Assembly (NCBI RefSeq): GCF_965363235.1
Contig: NC_134849.1
Location: forward strand, 57,245,122 to 57,309,121
Direction of reading: 5' to 3'
DNA from: Mytilus galloprovincialis
Lineage: Eukaryota; Mollusca; Bivalvia; Mytilida; Mytilidae
Length of the DNA: 64,000 nt
Shown here piece by piece: positions 37,035-49,211 of the stretch. The position numbers and the translations under genes were made by a program. How positions within the stretch are numbered: position 1 is the stretch's first letter; the number at the start of each line of letters is the position of its first letter. The notes under the pieces were generated by a model. It was not told the origin of the DNA. It saw only the letters and a program-made list of their open reading frames with translations, and searched no databases.

Positions 37035-40000
37035 ATGCCACGGGGAGGTGTATTGGAAAATAGGGAAATTTGTACAGCTATTGTTAAACAAGAGCCAGAG
37101 TTTAGCATAGAATCTTCACCCCAGATCTTAAATTTAGCCAGTATTTATCGCCAACCTTTGAGTGCAACTAAGGACACGCAAGCATATTACCAGAGTACCT
37201 ACACTATACAACAGGGTGGCCACACCCCACGGACAATTTGCCTCAGTCCATTAGGACTAGTTGAGGATGTGAAACCGTCATTTGGAAAACAGGTAGTTCT
37301 GGATTTTTTTTAGAATTTCGTGAAAATCGCTGAAGTGTGCAAAAGTAAAACTAAATTATTTCCTGGAAGGTGGGCGTTTTGACGGCCAACTCAATATGCA
37401 ACCAAATAATATAGTTATAATTTGTCTTATTGAACATTTTTAATGAATAATTTGGAATTGTTTATTAAAAAGATTTTATTTTTGAATTGAAATTTATAAC
37501 ATAAAAAGTGAATATTATTACATGTACACATTTTTTCCAACTCCAAAGATCTGCATAATACCAGATAATCCCATGACCATGTGCACATTCAGATAAAATT
37601 TTTCAATACATCTCAATGTTTTGAGGAGTTACATAAAAGAACAAAGGGGTCTTGTCAACAGGATGTTAGATTTAATATCTTTTAAAATTAGTCATGATAG
37701 TATGCAATGTATAGATCACTAGAATTTCAATTAGGATCATAGACCAATTTATATGAATCTTTTTGGTAGCTGATTGACTGCCTTGGTTTTAAAATATTAA
37801 ATGATGATTTCAATATGATAAAACAATAAGGGGGTAGGGGCAAATAATGTTTTCCAATTTATAATTTTGGGGGTTCAAGATTTTGATATTAAAGCAAGAA
37901 TGTACATGTATAACTAGATATAGGAAGATGAGGTATGAGTGTCAATGAGACAACTCTCCATCCAAGTAACAATTTATAAAAGTAAACTAAAATAGATCAA
38001 GGTACGGCCTTCAACATGAAGCCTTGGTTCACACCGAAAAAAAGCAAGCTATAATGGACCTAGTCCTAAAAAAATACTAGTGTAAAACCATACAAACAGG
38101 AAAACCAATGGTTTAATCTATAAAAAAAACTAAAAACACTTACTAACATATACATCCTTTAATATTATAGAGTAACAGCTTTCTAAAATGCTAAGCGTTT
38201 TGATTTCAGGTGAAAAGAAAATTAGACCTTGAAGCTGAGACTATTATAGAAGGCTTTAAAACTCCAGCAAAGAGATGTAAAGGAAGAAGGAAGACCTCTG
38301 ATGCTAGTCCTAAAGGTAAATAATTCTCAGGAATAATGCAGAATAATCTTATTATATAACAATGATATAAATGCTTCAATTACCCAGAATTTTTTTTAAT
38401 TGATTCATAATCGAATAATTTGAATTCAAAGCAATATCTTGCAATGTATATACATGTACTTTATTTTTCAGCACGATCTCCGTTAGAGAAGACAAGATAT
38501 GACACATCTTTAGGTCTTTTGACAAAGAAGTTTGTTGGATTACTTAGGAACGCTACAGATGGGGTTAGTACTATACTTTAGAGAATCATCTGCCATTTAA
38601 AGGCATTGACCTCATGTACAACATTACAAATGTAAGAAAAGATGTATGATTGCCAATGAGACTATTCTCCACAACAGACCAAATACAAACAGAAATTAAC
38701 AGCTATCAGGTGCCAAAGAGATAACTCTCCATCCAAATCGCGATGATGTATAATATGCTGTCACACAGTTTTAAAATATTTCAAAGAAAAGATGACCATT
38801 ATCATGTCTCGTTACTTATACAAGAAATTGATTTTCAGACTTATTGTTTTACTGTTCATTGTTTCAAATTGGCATAAAAAACAAAGGTACATGTATGCAG
38901 TTCAGATGTATTAGTTGTCATACTTAAATGATGAATAACAGCAAAAAAAATCTTAATCTTACAGTCTTCACTGCTGAAATATAACTATTTTAATGCCAGT
39001 TATTCATCATGTTTGGCCTCCTGTTTACAGAACCTCTATACAACTGTGAAAAGTACCAGTCAACATAAAAAATAATGAAACTACAGTATATTTTATTATC
39101 AGTATCATAAACAATCAATTTACTTACAGGTACTGGACTTAAACAGGGCCGCAGAATATTTAACTGTACAAAAGAGACGTATTTATGACATAACGAATGT
39201 TCTAGAGGGAATTAATCTGATCGCCAAAAAGTCCAAAAATAATATTCAATGGAAGTAAGTATAAGTTCAATGTTTTATGATAGTAACTGGCATTTGAGTA
39301 GGATGCCTCTTGTGACTTCAGGGTTTAAACATGATAAACATACTCTTCTTTAATTTTTCTGGTCAGCTGGTCAAAAACTATATTTTGAAAATGATATCTA
39401 TCAGATAGATTTCGAAACAGAAAAAAATCATTTTTGGCTGATAATTGACTTATTTTGAGGCTAAAAAAATGAAAATTTCAACTTTACTGTGAATAGAAAC
39501 CGAAGGTATTACACATTTTAACACCTTTTTTGTGTACAATAACAAATAAATGTTGATTTTCTTTCCTTCAGAGGATGTTCCAATTCTATAGCAGCAAATC
39601 CAGATACACCAGCTTTCTCTACAGAAATTGTAGATTTGCATTCAGGTAAGTTATAACAATACAATACTCAATCAGACATTTTAAAGTGAATGCTTGGTTG
39701 TAAAAAAAAATCTCCTTCTTTATATCAAGCTCTTTGGTTGGGTTGTTGTCACTTTGACACATTCCCCATTTCCATTCTCAATTGTAACTGGATAAAAACA
39801 AACCAATTGAATCACTCCAGCTGTAAGAGTTTGTTCACAACAGATAAAAGCATGTTTAATCAGCTGGTACTTTGAAATTTTCAGCAACTTTCTAAAAAAA
39901 CCAGGGGAGTTGAAAATACTTTGAGGAAACTTGAGATGCATCTTGCATGTTTCTGAAAATCAGCATTAAAAATAAAGTATATTGTATAATAATAATAAAA

Positions 40001-43000
40001 AATGAACATTCCAGCTTTACTTTTTTGTTGAATGAATAAGTTTTCAGCAGTTTGTTGTTGATATTTTGTACTGATACTAATTTGTCTTGTTTTTAGATGT
40101 AGCTGATTTGGAAGCCAAGGAAAATGAACTTGATCACCTGATAGCAACCTGTACTAAACAGTTAAAGATGTTAACAGAAGATGCACAAAACTCAAAATAT
40201 CCTTTAATAATAATGTCTGTAACAGCAAGTGCAATCATAGTCCTAGTATATATTCACCAATATTAACATCTATGTCAAAATAAGAACTTCAACATGTAAT
40301 TCAATAGATTTTCAAAAATAAGGATTTTTTTTATGAAGTTTTGAACTTTCTTCAAGAGGGGGAACAGTCTGACTTGAAAACTAAGGCCACGGTTTTTTAA
40401 TTTGTTGGTTTACGGATTTTTCGCATAAAAAAGTCGGGTCGGTCGCTCGGAAAAAAAAAGAAAAAAAAATATCTTTCAAAACAGAAAAAATATGCAAAAT
40501 AAATATATATTTCACCTTACTAACAAAATGTTTGTCTTATATGCTGTTTTGTCATCATTTCTTAACATTAAGTTCGATGAAATATTATTGATCAGTGATC
40601 ATGAACATCGCATGACATCGTTTAATAATTTCCTGTAAAAAAGGGGGGTTGCACGGACAAAGACGAAATTAAATCGTCATTTCACAAACAAGAAAAACAG
40701 ATTCGCGTAGCTCTCAATCAATTCCAGAAAACTTGGTGAATAATGATCTTCAAGCACAAAAACTGGTAAAGAAAAAAAATATAAGAACGTCGTACAAAAA
40801 TAAGCAAGTTTCAACACACGTGTCGAAAAACGAATTGACTCGTGACGTCCACTGAAAAAACGACAATATCGGGTTAATCAGTTGTCATGCAATCCGGTTT
40901 TTATCCCAATGATCGATATTTTTTGTTATCTATGAAACAAGAAAATTTCAAATGATTTGTTAATATTCAGTACTTTAATTGATGTATTCCACCTGTCCAC
41001 ATTTGGACAAGTCTATTTCTATTTCTCTTAGATGAGGGTGGTAAAGGGTTATTTTCGTGCAACGTGATCGCCGTTTTTTATTTCACGTTCAACGTGTTTT
41101 TACTTTTTTATTTGACGTTCAGTCGTGCAAGACGGGTGCCTCGTTCAACGTGTTCTGCTTATTTAGTTTTACGTGCATCGTGATTTTCAAAGTCTTATTT
41201 TGCGTGCTCGGTATTTTTCAAATGAAATTCAAACACTTGGCAGGGATCGTCAAGAAATACTTTTTAAAAGCCGTAAACCAATTATATCATAAATGTGTAT
41301 ACTAAATCGGGAATATCAAGTAAAACAAAGAGTTAATATATACAAGAAGATAGTGACTCAGTCACAAAAGGTTCACATAAAAGTATTTATTTTTCGTGTA
41401 ACGTTCATTACAGAAACTATTTCACGTTCAACGTGAAATTATGTCTTATTTCACGTTTTTTTCGGGCAAGCACCCCCCTTTACCACCCTCTTAGATGATG
41501 CATCTTACGGACTGATGACAAATAAGGGAAACAAACTTATTTTGTAATTGGTTTTAAAACCGGTTTCGTTTCGCAAAATTATTTGCGCAAAAGACATTTC
41601 AAGGTCAGTTATAATTGTCTATTTTTAGAAACGTAAATTGGAAGTTTTATTTTTCACAACAGAAAGTGTTATCAACTTTGTTAATGATTAATGCATTTCA
41701 TTTCATAATAAAAGAAAATTTTAATAATTTTTCAGGGATAATGCATTTATAAGGCGGGAATAAAAAAAGCATGAAAAGTCAATTTTATTTTTATTCTGAA
41801 AATCGGCAAAATCGGGTCGGCGGATCCGTAAACCAACAAATAAAAAAAACGTGGCCTAAGTGTTCAATTTAACCAAACAAAATTCTTTAAGGAAGGCACT
41901 TAAAATGTTGGGTATGGGGAACCATATAAAAAAGAATATGTGGTATGATTGCCAATGAGACAACTCTCCAGAAAACATCAATTGACACAGAAATTAACTG
42001 CTGTAGGTCACTGTATGGCCTTTAACAATGATCAAAGCCCATAAGGCATAATCGGTTATAAAAGGCCCCAAAATGACAATGTATAACAATTCAGACTATT
42101 GGCCTTATTTCAACCATAACAGGCTCCTGACTTGGAATCTTTTGGAAATATGACCATTATGCAACGTTTATTTTTAGTCTTAATTGGTTTCACTTCTTCA
42201 TTATGTGCCTTAACCTTATAAACGCATGCATATGTAACGTACCAAGATCTGAGAAGTATTAAATCTTTGGACAACCAAACAGTGATAGCCATTAAAGCAC
42301 CACCAGAGACCAGGTAAGTTTTAATCAACTGTTACAGCCATTTTCAATGAGTGTGTAGGTAAAGCTACTATCTTTAGTTAGCTTGCTTGCTAGCTGAATC
42401 GAGAAGTCATTGTTAGGTAAGGTATACTACCCTCCTTTCAAAGTAGTCTATTCCTGCAGACAGATTGGTTATCTGTCAGGCCTAAATTAAAATATTGTTT
42501 GTTTGCCCTTTTCCGACCCTATGTTTTGAAACAGGGTAGGTAGGTAGGTAAAATATTTTATTTTTTTCCCCAAAAAAATAACTTGGCTCGGTATATTATT
42601 TGTCATGGGTAGGCAGGTAGGTAAAATATTTTATTTTATAGATACAAAATCTGCATAATGTCATTTTTTGTCCGTTTTGTTTTTGCAAATAAGTTTTCCG
42701 CTGGGACTATTAGTTTTGAAAAAAAAATATTTAAGAGATAACTTTGTACTGGTAAGATAATGTCCGGGCAGACATATATTACTAGTAGAAAAAGTCCCTA
42801 GAGTGTTACAAATTTCGTGTGTGCCTTTTTTTCCAATAAAAATGCTACAAGACTTAAAACTCAATTGTCACGTATTTTGCTTCACATTTATAAATGATCT
42901 GTATGGAAAACTTGGCGATTTTACTGCCAGATATTCTCCACTTTACAGGGTTTAGTCACTTTTGGTTCATGTCAGATATAAATAAATTATAATTTAGCGG

Positions 43001-46000
43001 CATCGTTAACATAATCATTCTGATATGCAGATCACAAAAGGCCATCCCTACATAGAATACAACGTCCGTTTACAAATTAGGCCAATTAAAATTAATTGCT
43101 AGATTTTCATCCCCGCCCGCCCCGATTTTTTTTATTTAACAAAAATACGATTTCCGGATTTTGGTCATGTCCGTTACCAGGAACCATCGATAATTTCGTT
43201 TCATTCGAAACTTCCTGTTTCAAATTTCTTTTTTGTATTTCTTCGCCGGAGTAATCCCATTGAAAATTATTAAGTCGAAATATTCTGCTGCTCTATGATG
43301 ACAACATCATCTACATCTAACGAGAATAGAGATTGATAACGAGAAGGGCATGAAATAGTCGAGTTACGAGTAAAACGCCTTGTCCTTGAACGCAAATTGT
43401 GGTAGTCACCGGTAGTCACAAGTGAATCGAAAATCGTGTTTTTTTTCTTTATCTATACAATGACTTTGTGTCAGGAAATTTGGACTGTGAATGATATCCA
43501 AAGCGCAAGAATCGTAGAACAAATTGGTACAAAAACATGACTGGATTAAAGAAATTGACACAAGCACGAAGTTGTTTGAATTATGACCGTATATTGGGAA
43601 AAAAATGTCGACAAACACGCATTTTAATTAAACAAGCCCTTCTATTCACCCATGGGTTTTGTTTTTGTTGACAAACAGCAAACACCCTCTGTTACTGTCC
43701 CTACCATCAATTTAGTCATTAAGCCACAACTAATTTTTTGGTTAAGTTCATGTTTTACATCATAATTTCTTTCAACACTGAGTTTACATTTTATTCTGTA
43801 CTCGTAATACTTGTGTTGCATACAATTGTACCAAAACATTTAATTGATTTTATGACGACTACAAACCATTGCTTGTCAAGCAAAATAAATGTGGTGTAGG
43901 TATACTAGTAGTCTAACTGAAGACTGAAGAGAGCATTTCTCTTCTTTTTGATGTCTACTATAAATAGGTTTCTAAAGCGGCAATTGCATGTATAACAGTG
44001 GTTGCCAATCAGGGATTTTTATTTAAGAGTTTGAAAAATAGTGTAGGATTCCTTATACAGCATGTATATACATTATACAAGCTTGTTTCCCACTAGCATA
44101 TACCCCGCGGTATGAAAAACTCATGACGAGGGTTTCATATGAAATAAAATTTAAAAAATAAAATCCTCCCACCCGCCCCATTTTTTTCAAAAATTTGGAT
44201 GAAAATCTACTAACTAATTTTAGTTGGCCTTAGTTTGAACACACGTTAATACTTTTGTATCAAACAAACTTTTTTGTAAATGAACCCTGCTCTTTAAGTT
44301 TAAAGGTACAGAGTAACGTACTTCATATCATGATTTCAGAAAGCGTTCTTTCAACATCAATTTCAAACAAATGCTTTGAAACTTCAAATGCAAGTGTTCA
44401 TGTCAAACGCTCAGGTGATACCAAACGGACTGGATCTTATACGTAAAGATAAAACCCGAGGATTCCGGTAAAAAAAGTTTTGAGCGGGAAATACAAATAT
44501 AAGATTTTTAGTAGGCACGAAAAAATAAAATAAAATAAAATCTTGCTGGTAAATACAAATAAAAGATTTTCAGGCGGAACGAATTGATAGGGTCGGTCGG
44601 TAAAGGGCAAACAAACAATATTTTAATTTAAGCCTCAGATTGGTCCACTCTTAAAGGTGTAGTTTTCCTAACCTAACAATGACTTCACAGTTCAGTAAGC
44701 AAGCAAGCTAACCAAAGATATTACCTTTGCCTACACACTCATTGAAATTTGCTGTAGTTAAAACTTAACTATTGGATCCAATTGAAAATTCTTGTGATGC
44801 TACAAAATGTATATAAATGGTTCAGCAAGCACTTTTTGAATTTTGACAAATGCACACCTGCATGTAAGCTTGTCCATCAAAATATGAAATATATAGATCT
44901 TATTAAATAGGAGCAAAATGATTTCTCACAGAATACAAGGAAAATATGCAAATATTGCTGCATATGAAATTATTGTTAAAAAAAACAAACTTAACAAGTA
45001 CAATGACATTATCTCTTAACTACATGTTTTTTAACAAAAAAAATAACACTGTACAATACAATTGATATATATTCAGGATTTTAGAGAATAGGATTATAAT
45101 GAGTTTCGAATTAATTCAGATTAGGAGTTTTTTAAGAGGGGAAGTTTCTTATGAAGATGAATTACCCTAATAATAATATTCCTGTAATTCAAATATTTCT
45201 TTTAATGATTTATGCATTTATTTGAGTACTTGAGATTTTATTAATTCCTTACCAGGTTGGAAGTTCCAGACCCTACACAGAGTATACAGATATGGTTAAA
45301 GTCTCAGAAAGGTCCCATAGAGGTGTATTTATGTCCTGAAGAGGCCAATGGTGAAAATTCGGATACAACTGGTACTGTTAGTTCTAGTAGTGAAGATGAG
45401 AGCCGATCTAGTTTTACTGCATCAGAAGATTCACGATCATGCGATGACTTTAAATGTAAGTTGCTAAATAATTTTTAGGGTTATGATATTAATTGGTTTA
45501 TAGGTTTAATGATTTCTTTTTATATCTCTGATTCTCAATCAAATTGGTTTGATTTTCAAATACCCGATGTTAGTTTATCTAAACACTCCAGTTCCTTTTC
45601 CTACCAAGATTGAAATGAGAAAATTGTAAATTGCAGATGACATATGCTGTTTATTTAGTTTTATTCAACCTTTCTACTCAATAAAATATCTTTTGAGGAA
45701 AAGGGGGAGGGGGAGGATGGACAGGCTTGAAAACAAGTCCATCCATTGTAAAGCATGAAATGTTCAAGCTTAAAATGTAAGTGGGAGGGTATAAGGGAAG
45801 TTTAATAATTGAATGTGTGTCATTGGTCAGTATGTGTCTATAACCATTAGTGTCTATAACCATTATGCAAAATTATCTAAAAAAAAAAGGTTCTTGGTTG
45901 TAGGGATATTTTGAAAGACTGTTCCTACACTCCCACTTAAATTCTAATGGAATAACCCTTAATTTAAGACTTAATGGAATAACCCTTAATTTAAGACTTA

Positions 46001-46498
46001 ATGGAATAACCCTTAATTTAAGACTTAATGGAATAACCCTCAATTTAAGACTTAATGGAATAACCCTTAATTTAAGACTTAATGGAATAACCCTTAATTT
46101 AAGACTTAATGGAATAACCCTCAATTTAAGACTTAATGGAATAACCCTTAATTTAAGACTTAATGGAATAACCCTTAATTTAAGACTATCAAACTATTTA
46201 TTTCAATGACCAAACATGTATTGTATATTTTACAGCACAACAACATGTGGCAACCATTCAAAAACAGATAAAACAAGAACCGGGTACGTTTCCGTCCAGT
46301 GTTAAAAATGCATTATTAGAAGACCAAGACATTTCTCCCGATTCATTCCAAAATATTTTACCGCAGACCGAAGACCAGGACTTCTTTTCAATAGAACCTC
46401 CAGTCAGTTTGGACGATTACTTGTTTTCTATGGACAGTAGTGAAGGCATATCAGATTTATTTGATGCGTACGATTTTGATATACCAGTTCTTGTATAG
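37035..46498 (+). CDS. E2F: E2F transcription factor, E2F1/2/3 class, complete
   Basis: Sequence-specific activator that binds DNA as a heterodimer with DP, is held in check by Rb-type pocket proteins, and drives S-phase genes. Exons: 37035-37292, 38210-38315, 38472-38563, 39130-39254, 39572-39645, 40097-40196, 42224-42313, 45256-45455, 46236-46498, totalling 1308 nt, 435 residues plus TAG; human E2F1 is 437. Start: ATG at 37035 with an in-frame TAG at 37029-37031. Features: cyclin A-binding VKRKLDLE at 87-94, the mark of the E2F1-3 class; winged-helix DNA-binding domain about 124-193 with [12 protein letters not shown] from 168; leucine-rich dimerisation segment; marked box with [13 protein letters not shown] and [12 protein letters not shown]; acidic C terminus with pocket-binding [14 protein letters not shown] at 418-431. 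Intron 6 (40197-42223) is U12-type AT-AC. Which of E2F1, 2 or 3 it equates to cannot be said; invertebrates usually have one such gene. Confidence 0.95.
40385..41856. mobile_element. PIF/Harbinger-like non-autonomous transposon, copy 2, with internal insertion
   Basis: Flanked by TAA duplications (40382-40384, 41857-41859). Ends GGCCACGGTTTTTTAATTTG and, reversed, GGCCACGTTTTTTTTATTTG. 1472 bp as it stands, but 457 bp belong to the nested element 41034-41490, leaving about the 1002 bp of copy 1 at 19325. Long internal similarity to copy 1 (for example AAGACGAAATTAAATCGTCA). Confidence 0.75.
41034..41490. mobile_element. Short nested TIR element, GAGGGTGGTAAAGGG ends
   Basis: Inverted ends GAGGGTGGTAAAGGG and CCCTTTACCACCCTC. 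Flanking TTAGAT (or CTTAGATG / TCTTAGATGA, depending on where the ends are set) is duplicated, and the flanking sequence without the insert is visible in copy 1 near 19953. An 8-bp duplication with AGGGTGG ends would be hAT-like. The interior repeats TTTCACGTTCAACGTG variants. Confidence 0.65.
42479..44634. mobile_element. PIF/Harbinger-like element inserted in a MITE, itself interrupted
   Basis: Flanked by TCA duplications (42476-42478, 44635-44637). Ends GGCCTAAATTAAAATATTG and, reversed, GGCTTAAATTAAAATATTG, continuing TTTGTTTGCCC and then a CGACC motif. 2156 bp including the nested element 43080-44229; the net length is about 1.0 kb. Confidence 0.75.
43080..44229. mobile_element. PIF/Harbinger-like element, innermost of the nest
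   Basis: 1150 bp, flanked by TTA duplications (43077-43079, 44230-44232). Ends GGCCAATTAAAATTAATTG and, reversed, GGCCAACTAAAATTAGTTAG, then TAGATTTTCATCC. A subterminal CCCGCCCGCCCCG stretch corresponds to the CGACC-rich motif of its relatives. No recognisable open frame. Confidence 0.7.
45778..45960. mobile_element. MITE, relative of 9033-9225
   Basis: The left part GTGGGAGGGTATAAGGGAAG and the inverted right part TTCCTACACTCCCACTTAAA...TAATGGAATAACCCTT match the ends and interior (GGTTCTTGGTTGTAGGGATA) of the copy in SRRT. Its right end runs straight into the 27-bp array. Confidence 0.6.
45946..46187. repeat. 27-bp tandem repeat, about nine copies
   Basis: Unit AATGGAATAACCCTTAATT plus TAAGACTT. 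The first 15 bases equal the terminal sequence of the adjoining MITE. The array ends only 48 bp before the acceptor of E2F exon 9. The open frame on the minus strand (45873-46124) is a 9-residue periodicity artefact. Confidence 0.9.
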
Positions 46499-48660
46499 AG
46501 ATCGGTGTGAATTTGAAATCTGTTTCCCCGACAACAAATGGAAATAAGAGCCTGTTCTCAGTCGGACAGCAATAAGAAGATGTATTGATTATTTAAGAAA
46601 TCATGAAAATTTATATAACTAGAAATGTACCAAGTTTAAAATATAACAGTATGTATAAGGTACCTCAAATAATTCAAATGAATTTAACAATTGTGTAATT
46701 TATTAAAACCGTTTTCATTTTAGCTTCACAGAACTCTGTAAATTTGAAAATGGAAATTAATTGTCCTGTTTGAATGACCTGAACTATAAAAAAATAATTC
46801 TAAAAATAGGGAATGCCCAACATTAAAAGTAAATACATAATGGCAATTAGAACATCCATGAACCATATTATCAGCATAAATAATGATAGTTGTCACTGTA
46901 TTTGGTTAGATTGAACAGTGCTATTTATGAAAAGTTATATATTGTTGAAAGTCTCTGTCGATCCCAGATCAGTGACAGGTACATGTATCATGTATTCTAA
47001 ATACCTGTGTTTGAATAGTGTTCTGTTAATATACATTCAGAAAGATCCTGTTATTTTGATCTTCTTCGATGAGGCTCTATTATTTCTTGTTAAAAACACC
47101 AGTGGGTCACTGGTCTTGTTGGTTTTTATTGTTAAATTTTCATCAAGTTAATATTGAATTATGCTTTTGCAGTTTTCATATTTTTCATTTTGCATATTTT
47201 GAAAATTTTCATATTTTTTCATTTCTTCCCTTTTTAATGAAAGAGGTAATAAAAAACAGTTTAGGGTCAATATATGGATGATTGTTTTCAAAATGATGAC
47301 TGAATTATTAAATTCATGCAATTTTCTTGAATACTTGAAAGAAAAAAATCATACTTTTCCAATAATGCAAAAAAAATAATCATGGACTTGATCACAAAGG
47401 AACCTTTGATTTTCATAACTTCACATTCTTTTGTTTTCATTGGAGTTTGTTTATTTTTAAAGTTGAGGACATTATGCAATTACAACTCAATGTAAACAAG
47501 ATCCATTTGCTGCATTTAAATTTTTAAAATCATAAGGCCAAATAAAAATATATGTGTGGTTCCAGTAACCCGACCGACCCTAGAACTTTTTTTTTCATTT
47601 CTGAAACATAAATTTTCAAACGATCAAATTTTGAGGATTGTGAATTCAAATAATTAAATTCATAGATTTCTGTCATCTGAATTTCCATCACAAGTATCTG
47701 TTATGGCTAAAATGCAACAATTCATAACAGAATGCAACAAAATCAACTAAAAATGTATCATGACTGTTTATTTTACAACCAAACACATGTAAAAATGGCG
47801 GACTTCCGGTTGGGGCGTGTATAATACCAGAAACAATTTCGTTAAACACCCGATTTTTTTCTGGATTTTGACATTCAAAATTAAAAATTAAAAAAAAAAA
47901 ATTTTGCCGACCTACCGACCCTATTTTTTAAAAGTATGCAACTTGAACCACACATATATTTTTCTTTTGCCTAAAAATTATCTTTTTCATTGTATAAATT
48001 CATCCATTCATTTAATAGCGCTTGCCAAATGTGCATCCTTATGTGTTCAGATTACTGTTTATTTTTAGTTTCTAATTACCGTACCGAAAGTGTTCTTAAA
48101 TATATATGAAGTATATTTTTTTGCCATGTGTTCGGAGTATTGTTTATTTTCAAGTATATTACCGACTGTGTTCTTAAATATATGAAGTATATTTTTCACC
48201 ATGATGTGTTCACTTAGATATATTTTTATACACATTTTTTTATTGCCACAAGTGTTCATTTTTGGTGTAGTTTAACTTTTTGATGTGTGAAAATGGGAAT
48301 TTTGAAGTTTAAATGTATTAAGTCTGCATAATCATGATAATGAATCTAAATGAGAAGAGTCATTAAATGATAGAAATTATAGGAAAGCATCAAATATTAT
48401 CATTGATATTATCTTAAAACATCACATATTCTCATCAATATCATACATGTCATAAAGGCAAACAAATATTAAAAGAAATTAACATGGATGATTAATAAAC
48501 GTTAATCATTTCCTAAAATGAGAATAATTTTGGATGCTATGCTTTTTAAATTTATTTTCATTGCAAAATATCTTTAGAATGCACCATATAAAAAAAAGAT
48601 TATCTATTCACCATGACTCAACATTTAGATTAATAGTGTAAATATTATACATTGTTGTCA
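46499..48660 (+). other. E2F 3' UTR / flank, end undefined
   Basis: No gene recognised. AATAAA at 47248-47253 is a candidate poly(A) signal but not decisive. A PIF-like MITE lies at 47536-47971. AT-rich with scattered short frames. Confidence 0.35.
47536..47971. mobile_element. PIF/Harbinger-like MITE, 436 bp
   Basis: Flanked by TAA (47533-47535, 47972-47974). Ends GGCCAAATAAAAATATATG and, reversed, GGCAAAAGAAAAATATATG, then TGTGGTTC. Subterminal CCCGACCGACCCTA and CCGACCTACCGACCC place it with the other four copies. Confidence 0.75.
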
Positions 48661-48847
48661 TCAATTCGCCGTTTCAGAATCTAATGCATCCTGGGTAATA
48701 TTTTCAAAAGCGTACACCAAAGCGTTTTGATTGGTTTAAAACGTTATAAACAATGGAAATTCAACCAATGACGTAACGTTATTTTCACTTTGGGGTACGA
48801 ACAATGAAATTACCCATGATGCTTTAGATTCTGAAACGGCCAATTGA
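48661..48847. mobile_element. MITE with TCAATT(C/G)GCCGTTTCAG ends
   Basis: 187 bp; inverted ends pair over more than 35 bp (GCCGTTTCAGAATCTAA, GCATC, TGGGTAAT). No coding capacity. Confidence 0.75.
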
Positions 48848-49211
48848 AAGAGAGTTAAAGTCTAGTAAATCCTTGTACATTTCAATACACAGTCTAGTGC
48901 TAAAAGTTTTATTACAAATTGATTTTGTTATGAAGCTTTCATTTACCACAACCTTGCTTACTACTGGTAGTCCCTGATAGCAACTACAACAAGACTGTAC
49001 CGTTGCTACTTGGTACCAACGTATTGCATAGAGCAATGGATGATGTGAAACAACGTTTTATAAAACATATATAAAGTAATCAGAAAATAAGATCTTGGCA
49101 CACGCTTATTTTTGCAAGCAGCACAATACCTTGTACAATTAAGGAATGACTTATAGTTTTCTGTCATTGAAGGAATAGCATAAAGAATGTGTTTGTGTGT
49201 GCATCACATTT

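Larger units (their letters stand above)
40197..42223 (+). other. U12-type AT-AC intron of E2F
   Basis: The donor is ATATCCTTT exactly, the minor-spliceosome consensus. The acceptor is AC at 42222-42223, preceded by the branch-point consensus CCTTAAC at 42208-42214, about 10 nt away. Joining 40196 to 42224 restores the conserved [13 protein letters not shown] segment in frame. No GT-AG alternative does so. The intron contains a PIF-like element that itself carries another insertion. Confidence 0.9.
42334..44755. mobile_element. Fold-back MITE (same family as 9632-9899), interrupted
   Basis: Left arm 42334-42478 and right arm 44638-44755 match the two arms of the intact copy, with GTGTGTAGGTAAAG, TTAGCTTGCTTGCTAG and inverted TTCAGTAAGCAAGCAAG. 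The interior 42479-44634 is a later insertion. Starts 20 bp after the donor of E2F exon 7. Confidence 0.75.

Noticed and set aside
45873..46124. 83-codon minus-strand frame
   Set aside because: A 9-residue repeat created by the 27-bp array inside an E2F intron.
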